Source of the DNA: Calothrix sp. NIES-4105
GTDB lineage: Bacteria > Cyanobacteriota > Cyanobacteriia > Cyanobacteriales > Nostocaceae
Direction: 5' to 3'
Assembly (NCBI RefSeq): GCF_002368415.1
Contig: NZ_AP018290.1
Location: 9,167,717 to 9,231,716, forward strand
DNA: 64,000 nt
Shown: positions 17,952 to 25,452 of the stretch, one piece after another
Numbering within the stretch: position 1 is the stretch's first letter
How the letters are laid out: every line of letters starts with the position of its first letter
Made by a program: the position numbers and the translations under genes
Notes under the pieces: generated by a model
Told to the model about the DNA's origin: nothing
Seen by the model: only the letters and a program-made list of their open reading frames with translations
The model's database searches: none

Positions 17952-18401
17952 ATGCTTAAAGTAAGTGGATACTGGTTAATTACAATCAGTATAATTCATG
18001 GGCTAAATAATATATCGTATTATTTTGAACCTTGGTCAGATGTAGTTCGTAACGGCATATTCAACGCTGTAGACCCTTACTTAGATCGAGGTACTGCGTT
18101 TTGGATGTTTATGTTCAGCCCATTAATTTTTGCTTTGGGTCAATTATGCTGTTGGGCGCAAGACAATAATGTTAGATTACCAGCTTTTATCGGTTGGAAT
18201 CTTCTGATAACCTCAGCATTTGGCGCCTTTCTTATGCCAATTTCAGGTTTTTGGCTATTAATACCTCCATCAATCTTAATGATTATTTCATCTTATTCAA
18301 GGATAAGATTTATTACAAACGATATTACTGAAGAGCGTAAGGTGGGAACTGCCCACCCTACTACGGAATTAAACACTGATGTCAAAGGTAAATTGTTTTA
18401 G
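17952..18401 (+). CDS. DUF6463-like membrane protein
   Basis: A 149-residue protein with four hydrophobic helices. AGGAG at 17941-17945 precedes ATG 17952. Conserved features are VSGYWLITISIIHG at the N-terminus and NGIFNAVDPYLDRGTAFWMFMFSP, which match the DUF6463 pattern as I recall it. The last 20 or so residues (KVGTAHPTTELN) are the translation of a GGTGGGAACTGCCCACC hairpin repeat inserted at the 3' end, so the native C-terminus was probably shorter. Function unknown. Confidence 0.65.
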   Translation: MLKVSGYWLITISIIHGLNNISYYFEPWSDVVRNGIFNAVDPYLDRGTAFWMFMFSPLIFALGQLCCWAQDNNVRLPAFIGWNLLITSAFGAFLMPISGFWLLIPPSILMIISSYSRIRFITNDITEERKVGTAHPTTELNTDVKGKLF

Positions 18402-18427
18402 ATTAGTTTGGTTAGGAGGTGTAAATC

Positions 18428-18931
18428 ATGTTGTATTTTCTACAGATTACGACCACACTCCTTGTCGCTGTTGGAATGGCTCTTGCTCTTGCACATGCGC
18501 TTGAATTACCAGGAAAGATGAGGCTTAATAAAGAAGCATACTTTGCCATGCAGCCTATCTATTATCCAGGATTTACTATTGGCGGAGGCATTGGTGAATT
18601 TGGTGGCTTAATTTCAACGATTATTTTATTGTTATTTACGCCTTACTTAAGTGCTAAATTCTGGCTGACGCTCGTGGCATTACTTGGACTTATTGGTATG
18701 CAAGCGGTATACTGGCTCTTTACACACCCAGTCAATAAATTTTGGCTTGAGAACGAAAAACTAAGCGACTTTAGTTCTGGTTTTTTCTCATTTGGAGCAA
18801 ATAGGTCTAAGCTTAATAATCAAACCCATCCAGTAGAATGGACGCACTTGCGTAACCAATGGGAATATTCGCATGTCGCACGCGCGGGATTTTCAATTAT
18901 AAGTTTAATCGCGCTCCTAATTCGCCATTGA
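18428..18931 (+). CDS. DUF1772-like integral membrane protein, paralogue
   Basis: A 167-residue four-helix membrane protein with ribosome-binding site AGGAGGTG at 18415-18422. It has LAHALELPGKMRL near residue 25 and WTHLRNQWEYSHVARA before the last helix, mirroring the gene at 16481. Between helices 1 and 2 is YYPGFTIGGGIGEFGG. The two paralogues and the deleted copy at 17099 make a DUF1772-type cluster. Function unknown. Confidence 0.7.
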   Translation: MLYFLQITTTLLVAVGMALALAHALELPGKMRLNKEAYFAMQPIYYPGFTIGGGIGEFGGLISTIILLLFTPYLSAKFWLTLVALLGLIGMQAVYWLFTHPVNKFWLENEKLSDFSSGFFSFGANRSKLNNQTHPVEWTHLRNQWEYSHVARAGFSIISLIALLIRH

Positions 18932-18947
18932 GCCTCATACAATTTTT

Positions 18948-19434
18948 TTATAGGCGCGCGAACGCAGTCGAGGAAAAGTGCTTGTCTTCGCACACAATTG
19001 TTGCCTCCTTTCCAATAATGTTCAAATACGTATCCTGCTGCCCTGCAAAAGAGGCCGTCGGTAAATCCTCTACAGTTGCGCTGGATCGTACTGCATAGGC
19101 ATTTTTTTCATCAAGTTTGGAGAGGAAGCGGGTGATCTCTTCATTAATGTCTTGAGGAATGGCTATCCCTTCGATGAAAGAGCGAATCTCACCGCTAAGT
19201 TCACCGATTTTTTTTCGGTCTTCCACTTTTAGAAGCGATAACTGATCAAGTAATTCGTTAATCAACGACGTTTCCCCAATGATTCTTTTAAAGGCTTCAG
19301 TAGAAATACAAAAGCCTTCCGGTACGAGGATTCCTTCAATCTTGGAAAGTTCCCCCAGGTTCGCGCCCTTTACCCCCAACAAGCATGAGTTGTGTTTTGT
19401 CAATATCCTCAAAACCGAGTACAAAGGGACTCAT
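18948..19434 (-). pseudogene. Rifampicin phosphotransferase/PEP synthase-like N-terminal fragment
   Basis: From ATG at 19434 (GGAGG upstream) the frame reads MSPFVLGFEDIDKTQLMLVGGKG. One extra G near 19362-19366 shifts it, and the next frame continues ANLGELSKIEGILVPEGFC, then AYAVRSSATVEDLPTASFAGQQDTYLNIIG. This is the ATP-binding domain of PEP-synthase/Rph-type enzymes, which phosphorylate rifampicin or pyruvate. It ends abruptly after about 150 residues, against roughly 850 for a whole enzyme. The wording of the motifs resembles Firmicutes Rph more than cyanobacterial PpsA, suggesting transfer. It is non-functional. Confidence 0.75.
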
Positions 19435-19519
19435 CCTTTTCCCTCCTTTAGCAATTCGTACTTTGGTAATTTTGATGACATCCTTTCCATAATAATACTA
19501 GACCTTCCAATTTTGCCTT

Positions 19520-19663
19520 TCATTGTTTGAGGAACTCATTTAAACTAATCATAAATATTTCCTTGTGGTCTTCAAATGCAATGTGTCCCGCAAACGGAAT
19601 ATTTAATAATTTTGAGTTTTCGACTAATCTCGACAATTCAAAAACAGTCTCTCTTACAGACAC
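19520..19663 (-). pseudogene. C-terminal fragment of an alpha/beta hydrolase
   Basis: About 48 codons on the minus strand, reading VRETVFELSRLVENSKLLNI, PFAGHIAFEDHKEIFMI and SLNEFLKQ before TGA. The pattern (leucine-rich helix, NSK-x-x-x-IP-x-AGH, then E-F-x-x-x-L-x-EFL) is the C-terminal catalytic-His segment of alpha/beta hydrolases. The N-terminal three quarters is absent. It lies directly upstream of the Rph-like fragment on the same strand, so both may derive from one acquired segment. Confidence 0.65.
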
Positions 19664-19904
19664 TCATGTGTTGTTTTCTATTATTTACATTATTCCAGAA
19701 AACCGTCGTATCAGTCTACCACCTTAAGTTAGATGTAATATCTTGAAGCACTGTGTTACATTGTGTATGCTAAAAATTTTCCACCTTCGTTAAGAGTAGG
19801 TTAACAATTTCCAAGATCAAGAAGTCTGAGTATATCGCTTTTGTGCCTTCACAGAAGCTAATGGGGCATTTGTGCTTTTATCCTAAGAACGAAAAATACG
19901 TAAC

Positions 19905-21744
19905 ATGAAAGTCATACAATCAACGACCTTCCAGGCATTCCACCGCAGTGTGGTTATGGTGATGCAGGCTGCTCCACGGGAGCTACGTTATGTGACAATT
20001 TTGACGTTATTTGCAGGAGCAATACCAAGTGTTGTTGTTTGGCTGAACAAGTTGATCATTGATGATATTACTAAGATTCTCAGCACACAGACAGTAGAAA
20101 ATCCGATTTATCTAGTTACTTTTCACTCTTCTTTACTTTACAGTATAGCAATTTTACTGCTGCTGAATTTATTTGCTGATTCTGTTGGAACTATTACCAG
20201 TTTTGTCTTTGCCAATGAAAGCAGATAAAGTTCAGGGTTTTATCGAACTAATGGTGTTAGATAAAATTACCAATTTTCAGGACATTGCATTATTTGAATC
20301 ACCCGATTTACTCAACATAGTTCAGCTTACAGAAAAAGGAGTTTTGCGACTTAAAGAGCTTTCTTTTCGACTAGTTCAGACATTGCAAGGCTTTTTTATT
20401 TTTATTCCTGCTGTATTGCTTTCTGCTTCCCTTGCTTGGTGGGCGCCATTGATTTTATTTAGCTGTGCAACTCCTGCCCTGTATGTAGATATGAAATATC
20501 GTAAACTCAGTTGGAGAGCCGAAAAAACCCAAGCTCCTATCGCGCGTGAAATGAATTTGTACAAGATGATGTTAAGTGGGGAAGCTTACGCTAAAGAGTT
20601 ACGTTTATTTCATTTACAAAGCTTACTGCTAGAACGTTGGAAAGGGCTTTTTCAAACTATGTTTAAAGCGATGGAAAAAATTCGTCGTCGCGGGAGCAAA
20701 GAAATTTTTGTTTGGTCATTACTTAGTGGTTTGGGTATCGCTTTACCTTACGTATATATAGTTTTTGGAGTATTAGCTAAAAAAAATACTCTTGGAGATT
20801 TGGCTTTATATAGCGGCGTGATTTTACAAGTACGGCGCAGTTTAATGTTCCTTATTGATGGAGGTGGAGAATTATATGACGTTTCTCTAGCCACTACCCC
20901 CATTTTCCAACTTTTAGAGTTAAAACCAAACTTATCTCCACAAACAAAAAATTCTTTACCCCCTATTCCCCATTGTCCACTCAAAAAAGGAGGAATTGAA
21001 ATTAAAAACTTATCCTTTAGTTACCCAAACAGCAATAGTCAAATTTTGCGCGATATTAATTTGACAATTCAACCAAACGAGATGATTGTGTTGGTGGGTG
21101 AAAACGGCGCCGGAAAGACAACTTTAGCGAAATTATTATGTCGTTTATACGACCCCAGCGCGGGTAACATTATTTGGAATAATCAGGATTTAAGAGATTT
21201 TAGCGTCGAAGAACTACGCAAACGCATAGCCGTTGTCATGCAAGATTATGCTCGCTTTCCTACGACTGTTCGAGAAAATATAGGCTTTGGCTATCTTCCA
21301 GATATAGAAAATCATGCTACCATCGCCGAAGCTATAGCAGAAACGGGGATGACAAAGGTAATCGACAAATTAGAAAATGGTCTAGAAACTCTTTTAGGTA
21401 AACAACTTGAAGGTGGTGTTGACTTATCAGGGGGACAATGGCAACGCTTATCTATTGCTCGTGCTTTGCTGCGATTATCTGATGCCGAATTAGTTATACT
21501 CGATGAACCAACAGCCAATTTAGACCCAAAAACTGAAAATGAAATTTATGAAATTTTCTGCACTTTGGCAAAAGGAAGAATTGCGGTAATAGTTAGCCAT
21601 CGTCTTGCTTTAGCAAAACTCGCCGACCGAATAGTAGTTTTAGAACACGGTCAAATTATTGAAATGGGAACTCATGATGAATTAATGAGGTTAGAGGGAC
21701 AGTACCATTTGATGTTTACCCGTCAAGCTAGCAGTTATCAGTAG
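19905..21744 (+). pseudogene. ABC exporter (permease-ATPase), frameshifted
   Basis: A full-length type I exporter split by one frameshift. The first frame (19905-20228) gives the first membrane helices, MKVIQSTTFQAFHRSVV...FVFANE. The second resumes at about 20215 with ADKVQGFIELMVLDKITNFQD and continues through the membrane domain to a complete nucleotide-binding domain: Walker A GENGAGKTT, signature LSGGQWQRLSIARAL, Walker B LVILDEPTANLD and H-loop VSHRL. One extra base near 20200-20225 explains the break. Joined, it would be about 610 residues, a normal half-transporter. The membrane domain resembles peptide/lantibiotic-type exporters. It is either decayed or mis-sequenced. Confidence 0.8.
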
Positions 21745-21752
21745 CCTTACAC

Positions 21753-22067
21753 GTAGTGGTTCATGTCATAAGTTTTGGTAGGTTGGTTATTACCATATAA
21801 AAATCCCCCCTAGCCCCCCGCGTGGGCTACTGTGTACACACATCTTTTAATCCTGCTTATATTCCCCCCTTTGTGCCCTTTGTGTTCTTTGTGGTTTATT
21901 TTTTTAAGGAACCACAAAGACACGAAGAACACAAAGAAAGAAAAGAAAGAAAAGAAAGAGAAGAAAAGTAACTTTTAGAAACTTGTGTGTACATCGTAGC
22001 CGCGTGGGAGGAGGGTTGGGGGGATCAAAATCTACAACCTCTCAAAATTAATGACATGAACCAGTAG
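21753..22067. repeat. Large nested palindrome built from three dispersed repeats
   Basis: Three inverted pairs are nested like shells. Outer: 21753-21785 (GTAGTGGTTCATGTCAT...) with 22035-22067. Middle: 21803-21841 (ATCCCCCCTAGCCCCCCGCG...) with 21985-22025. Inner: 21878-21896 (CTTTGTGTTCTTTGTGG...) with 21910-21936. A purine tract of AAAGAAAAG units (21933-21965) sits on one side only. A second small hairpin (CAAAATTAATGAC / GTCATTAATTTTG) spans 22043-22088. The whole block could extrude a cruciform of about 300 bp. No coding capacity is visible. Confidence 0.75.
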
Positions 22068-22114
22068 TGGTTTACGTCATTAATTTTGAAGAGTTGAATA
22101 AATATATAAATCTT

Positions 22115-22143
22115 GTAGAGACGTAATTAAATCGCGTCTCTAC
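22115..22143. repeat. GTAGAGACG palindrome, copy 2
   Basis: GTAGAGACG, a short loop and CGTCTCTAC. Same family as at 4406, 45240 and 49006. It lies 33 bp downstream of the minus-strand hydrolase gene and may act as its terminator. Confidence 0.75.
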
Positions 22144-22175
22144 CAACCAAAATTAATTGTTAATTTATATTTTTA

Positions 22176-23288
22176 TTAAAAATTACGTGTTTTTGTTAAC
22201 GGAATGTTTTTATTAAGCAAATGTAATCCAATATCGTCTATATTATTTATAGAATTTGAAAGAACGACAACTCCTATACGTTTATTCTTATCAAATCCTA
22301 TAAAACTATGAAATCCACCAGTACCGCCATTATGCCAGATTATTTCTCTATTATCTTTTTTCATAATATGCCAACCTAACCCCATTGACAAATTGGAAAT
22401 ATCATTTTTATATACAACCTGCTGACTTAGCTGCATTGCTGATGATAAACTTGATTTTATCAAACCTAAATTAGCTGCAACAAATTTCAACAAATCATTT
22501 GCAGTTGAATGCAAAGCTCCGGCGCCTGCTAAAGTTGGAATATCCCAATATTTAACAGCTTCGAGTTTTTGATTATGTCCAGTTGCAAAACGTGGTTGCA
22601 TTTCTGATGAGATTTGAATTTGAGTTGAATTCATTTGTAGTGGTTTAGCAATACGTGTCACAACTAATTTTTCATAATCAATTCCTGTTTTGAGACTCAA
22701 AATATGTCCTAATAATCCAACTCCAAGATTTGAGTATTCATATTTTGTACCAATATCTCTAGGTAGTTGGTAGTTAGATAAAAATGAATACAACTGCTCA
22801 ATAGTATAGTCAGCGTAAGGATTTTCAATATCTTTAGGTTTTAAATTATTTGGTAACCGTGGTAATCCTGAAGTATGAGTAGCTAAATCAACTAATGTAA
22901 TTTCCTTGCCTTTTCTGGTTGGCGCCGTGACCGATTTAGGTAATAATTTTGAAATAGGGTCTTTTAAATTTAGTTGTTTACGTTCAACCATATCCGCTAA
23001 TAATAGTGTCGTAAAAACTTTACTAACAGAGCCTATTTCAAATATTGTATCACCATTTACTGCTTGGGAACTGCTTTGGCTTAACTTTCCATAATTGATA
23101 ATTTTGGAATTTTGAGGATTAATCAAACCTACAACAATTCCAACACTTTGCTTTTCTTTATCAATACGTTCTTGTAAAATTGCTTTTACAATACTTCCTG
23201 AAGGTAAATTTGCAGCCGATAGCATAGGATTGATTATGATAATCGCAACAACTAAAAGTGCAAGTATAGGCAGTTTGGTTAGCTTCAT
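22176..23288 (-). CDS. Secreted serine hydrolase of the beta-lactamase/AmpC fold
   Basis: A 370-residue protein with an N-terminal signal peptide (LPILALLVVAIIIINPMLSAA). The class C beta-lactamase/DD-peptidase motifs are present: S-x-x-K as GSVSKVF (about residue 95), Y-x-N as YSNLGVG (about 185), and HNGGTGGF (about 318) in place of the KTG box. HTSGLP is also conserved. Such proteins include penicillin-binding-protein-related esterases and peptidases; true beta-lactamase activity is not implied. It is probably periplasmic. The next gene upstream, 31 bp away on the same strand, encodes a SnoaL-like protein. Confidence 0.88.
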   Translation of the reverse strand: MKLTKLPILALLVVAIIIINPMLSAANLPSGSIVKAILQERIDKEKQSVGIVVGLINPQNSKIINYGKLSQSSSQAVNGDTIFEIGSVSKVFTTLLLADMVERKQLNLKDPISKLLPKSVTAPTRKGKEITLVDLATHTSGLPRLPNNLKPKDIENPYADYTIEQLYSFLSNYQLPRDIGTKYEYSNLGVGLLGHILSLKTGIDYEKLVVTRIAKPLQMNSTQIQISSEMQPRFATGHNQKLEAVKYWDIPTLAGAGALHSTANDLLKFVAANLGLIKSSLSSAMQLSQQVVYKNDISNLSMGLGWHIMKKDNREIIWHNGGTGGFHSFIGFDKNKRIGVVVLSNSINNIDDIGLHLLNKNIPLTKTRNF

Positions 23289-23319
23289 AATTTGTTACAT
23301 CCTTATTTGTTAAGAATGG

Positions 23320-23667
23320 TTACACATCTTGGATTTCAAAGACAGTTATTAAACCATTTTCAATCGTAAAGATTTGCTTAACCATTTTATCAAAGAGCAA
23401 ATTTCCCTCTATATCTCGAACAATTTGATGAACGGTTATAATAGCACGATTGTTTTCGTCCGTCTCAACATTCAAAACTTCAAGCTGCGGTTGAATAATA
23501 TCAAATTGTTTTCTCCAATATTCACGCACTTGGTTTTGCCCGTAAACGAAACCGCCTTCCATCCCATTTGCCCATTTCACGTTCGAGTGCATCAACGAAA
23601 TTATCGTTTCAATTTCACGTTCATTAAACGCTTCGTATAAATTGTACAGAAATTGTTGTAAAGTCAT
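23320..23667 (-). CDS. SnoaL/NTF2-like small protein
   Basis: A 115-residue protein with the cone-shaped NTF2-like layout: long N-terminal helix LQQFLYNLYEAFNERE, then IISLMHSNVKWANGMEG, and C-terminal strands AIITVHQIVRD, FDKMVKQIFTIENGLI. The start at ATG 23667 is used; an in-frame GTG at 23676 is possible. Family members act as small isomerases, dehydratases or binding proteins, and none can be specified here. It is likely co-transcribed with the downstream hydrolase gene. Confidence 0.75.
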   Translation of the reverse strand: MTLQQFLYNLYEAFNEREIETIISLMHSNVKWANGMEGGFVYGQNQVREYWRKQFDIIQPQLEVLNVETDENNRAIITVHQIVRDIEGNLLFDKMVKQIFTIENGLITVFEIQDV

Positions 23668-23708
23668 ATTATTCACTTATATACATCCTCTATCAATATA
23701 CTAACTTG

Positions 23709-23921
23709 TTAATCGTTAAGTGAAGTTGGTCTTGCAGTTTTAAATAGCATCCAAGTAATGGCAATAATGATAAGTACGGCGCCAATGAGAAAGCAGAATT
23801 GTTAAAGTTTGACCGAACCAAATCCATGCAATTACACCAGTAATAACAGGTTCAAGCGTGGCAGCAATTGCGGTTCTTTCAGCCTGAACTCGTTGGATAG
23901 ACCAAAAAAATAGTAAGTATA
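23709..23921 (-). pseudogene. EamA-type (DMT) transporter C-terminal remnant
   Basis: The minus strand reads LLFFWSIQRVQAERTAIAAT, then LEPVITGVIAWIWFGQTLT, shifts frame near 23783, and resumes as IGAVLIIIAITWMLFKTARP to TAA at 23709. This is the last two helices of an EamA/RhaT-family metabolite exporter (the ERT-A-x-x-x-LEPV motif is diagnostic). The first eight helices are gone. Confidence 0.75.
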
Positions 23922-24036
23922 AAGAAATTATTAAAAATTTTTCATAAACTTTTCATGGATGCTTAATGCAGTTGGTCTAAACTCATATATTAAGAAAGTT
24001 TGCGGTTTAACTGCGTTATCAAGGAGGGTAGGCGCC

Positions 24037-25392
24037 ATGAGTCCAAGGGAGTCTGAGATTGTTACAGATACGCAAGCTATTGTTGAAGATGAAGATATTA
24101 ATGACTGCATACCGACTCGAAAACCTTGGCTCGGAGTGTTGCTTGCTGGACTAGTACTTGGCGCCGGCGCTATAGGTTGGCGAGTTTTGGCGCCAGCTAG
24201 CAAAACATCGCAACCTGCTACAGCACAAACACCCCAAACTCCACCCCCGCGTCCAGTAGAAACCACTACATTAACTACTGGGCAAGGTATGCGTAGTTAC
24301 CAGTTATTAGGACAAGTAGAAGCAACGCAGCAAGCTACTATCCGCGCGCAAACTGGTGGAATTATAAAGCAAGTTATGGTGCAACCAGGTGATAGAGTTA
24401 CTCCTGGTATGACTATTGCTGTACTTGATGATGCCGACCAACAACTTGCACTTTCACAAGCTTTGGCACAGTTGGCACAGCAGCGTAGTAATATGGCACG
24501 TTTGGAAGTTGGTACTCGTCCAGAAATTATTGCTCAACGTCAAGCTGCGGTACGTTCGGCTTTGGCAAGGGAACAAGAAGCGCGCGATAATTTGCAGCGT
24601 AATAGTAATTTAGTAAGAGAAGGCGCCATTTCTCAGCGTTTGTTAGTTGAAGCAAGAGCCAATGTTGATGATACACATGGTACACGTCTTGCTGCGGAAG
24701 CTACTTTGAAGGAAGCAAAAGCTGGTGCAACACGCGAAGAAATGGAGGCACAACGCGCTCAAGTTGGCGCCGCTGCTGCTGCTGTTAATCAAGCAAAGTT
24801 AGCTTTACAACGTACTAAAATTACTTCTAATTCTACTGGCATTGTTCAAGAGAGAAAAGTTAGTGTTGGAGATTTAGTTCAAACTGGTGGAGAAATTGCT
24901 AGCCTTGTTGCTGGTGATAGGCTTGATGTGTTTTTGGAGTTACCTGAAGAGTTAACGGGACGTGTTAATGCTGGGACACGGGTGGAGTTAACTGCGCGCG
25001 CTTTGCCTAACTGGCGAGGTAATGCAACTATTACAGGTGTTGTGCCTACAGCTAATGGCGCCTCTCGTCGGCAACGTGTTCGTGTGCAGTTGAATAATGT
25101 ACCTAGGGGTTTAGTGTCTGGTATGGCTGTTAGTGGTACTTTACAGTCTGCTACTAATCAACCTAGTTTTGTTGTGTCGCGTGATGTTTTAACTAAGCGT
25201 CAAGATAAGTGGTTTGTATATACTGTCGCTGAGGGTAAAGCGAAACAGCAAGAGGTACAAATGGTTGCTGATATGGGTGAGAAGGTTGCTATTTTTCATC
25301 CTCTGTTACGGGTGGGTCAAGAAATTGTTTCGCGCGGTGGCGATATGTTAACTGATGGCGCCGCTATTCGTAAGGTGGGGAGTGGGGTTTAG
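24037..25392 (+). CDS. RND efflux periplasmic adaptor (membrane fusion protein)
   Basis: A 451-residue HlyD/AcrA-type adaptor. One N-terminal membrane anchor (about residues 29-48) is followed by a Pro-rich linker (about 54-70). Then come a lipoyl half-motif GQVEATQQATIRAQTGGIIKQV, a long coiled-coil hairpin (about 135-250, rich in AQ and RAQ), the second lipoyl half KITSNSTGIVQERKVSVGD, and the beta-barrel and membrane-proximal domains. The start at 24037 follows a strong AAGGAGG. The stop lies 60 bp before the RND permease start, so the pair forms one operon. It would bridge the pump to an outer-membrane channel that is not encoded here. Confidence 0.9.
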   Translation: MSPRESEIVTDTQAIVEDEDINDCIPTRKPWLGVLLAGLVLGAGAIGWRVLAPASKTSQPATAQTPQTPPPRPVETTTLTTGQGMRSYQLLGQVEATQQATIRAQTGGIIKQVMVQPGDRVTPGMTIAVLDDADQQLALSQALAQLAQQRSNMARLEVGTRPEIIAQRQAAVRSALAREQEARDNLQRNSNLVREGAISQRLLVEARANVDDTHGTRLAAEATLKEAKAGATREEMEAQRAQVGAAAAAVNQAKLALQRTKITSNSTGIVQERKVSVGDLVQTGGEIASLVAGDRLDVFLELPEELTGRVNAGTRVELTARALPNWRGNATITGVVPTANGASRRQRVRVQLNNVPRGLVSGMAVSGTLQSATNQPSFVVSRDVLTKRQDKWFVYTVAEGKAKQQEVQMVADMGEKVAIFHPLLRVGQEIVSRGGDMLTDGAAIRKVGSGV

Positions 25393-25398
25393 TTATTG

Positions 25399-25452
25399 AA
25401 CCACAAAGGACACAAAGGGCACAAAGGAAGAGAAGAAAGAGAAGAGAAAACA
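25399..25452 (+). repeat. AACCACAAAGG repeat between adaptor and permease genes
   Basis: The 60-bp gap inside the efflux operon is almost wholly the dispersed element AACCACAAAGGACACAAAGG plus purine-rich AAGAGAAGAAAGAG. It is the same family as at 4446 and 21910. It leaves a GAGAAGAG-type purine tract as the only candidate ribosome-binding site for the permease, and it creates a false upstream ATG at 25396. Confidence 0.7.

Noticed and set aside
22176-23288. True beta-lactamase resistance gene
   Set aside because: The motifs fit the broad AmpC-fold hydrolase group, with HNGGTGG in place of a KTG box; resistance cannot be inferred.
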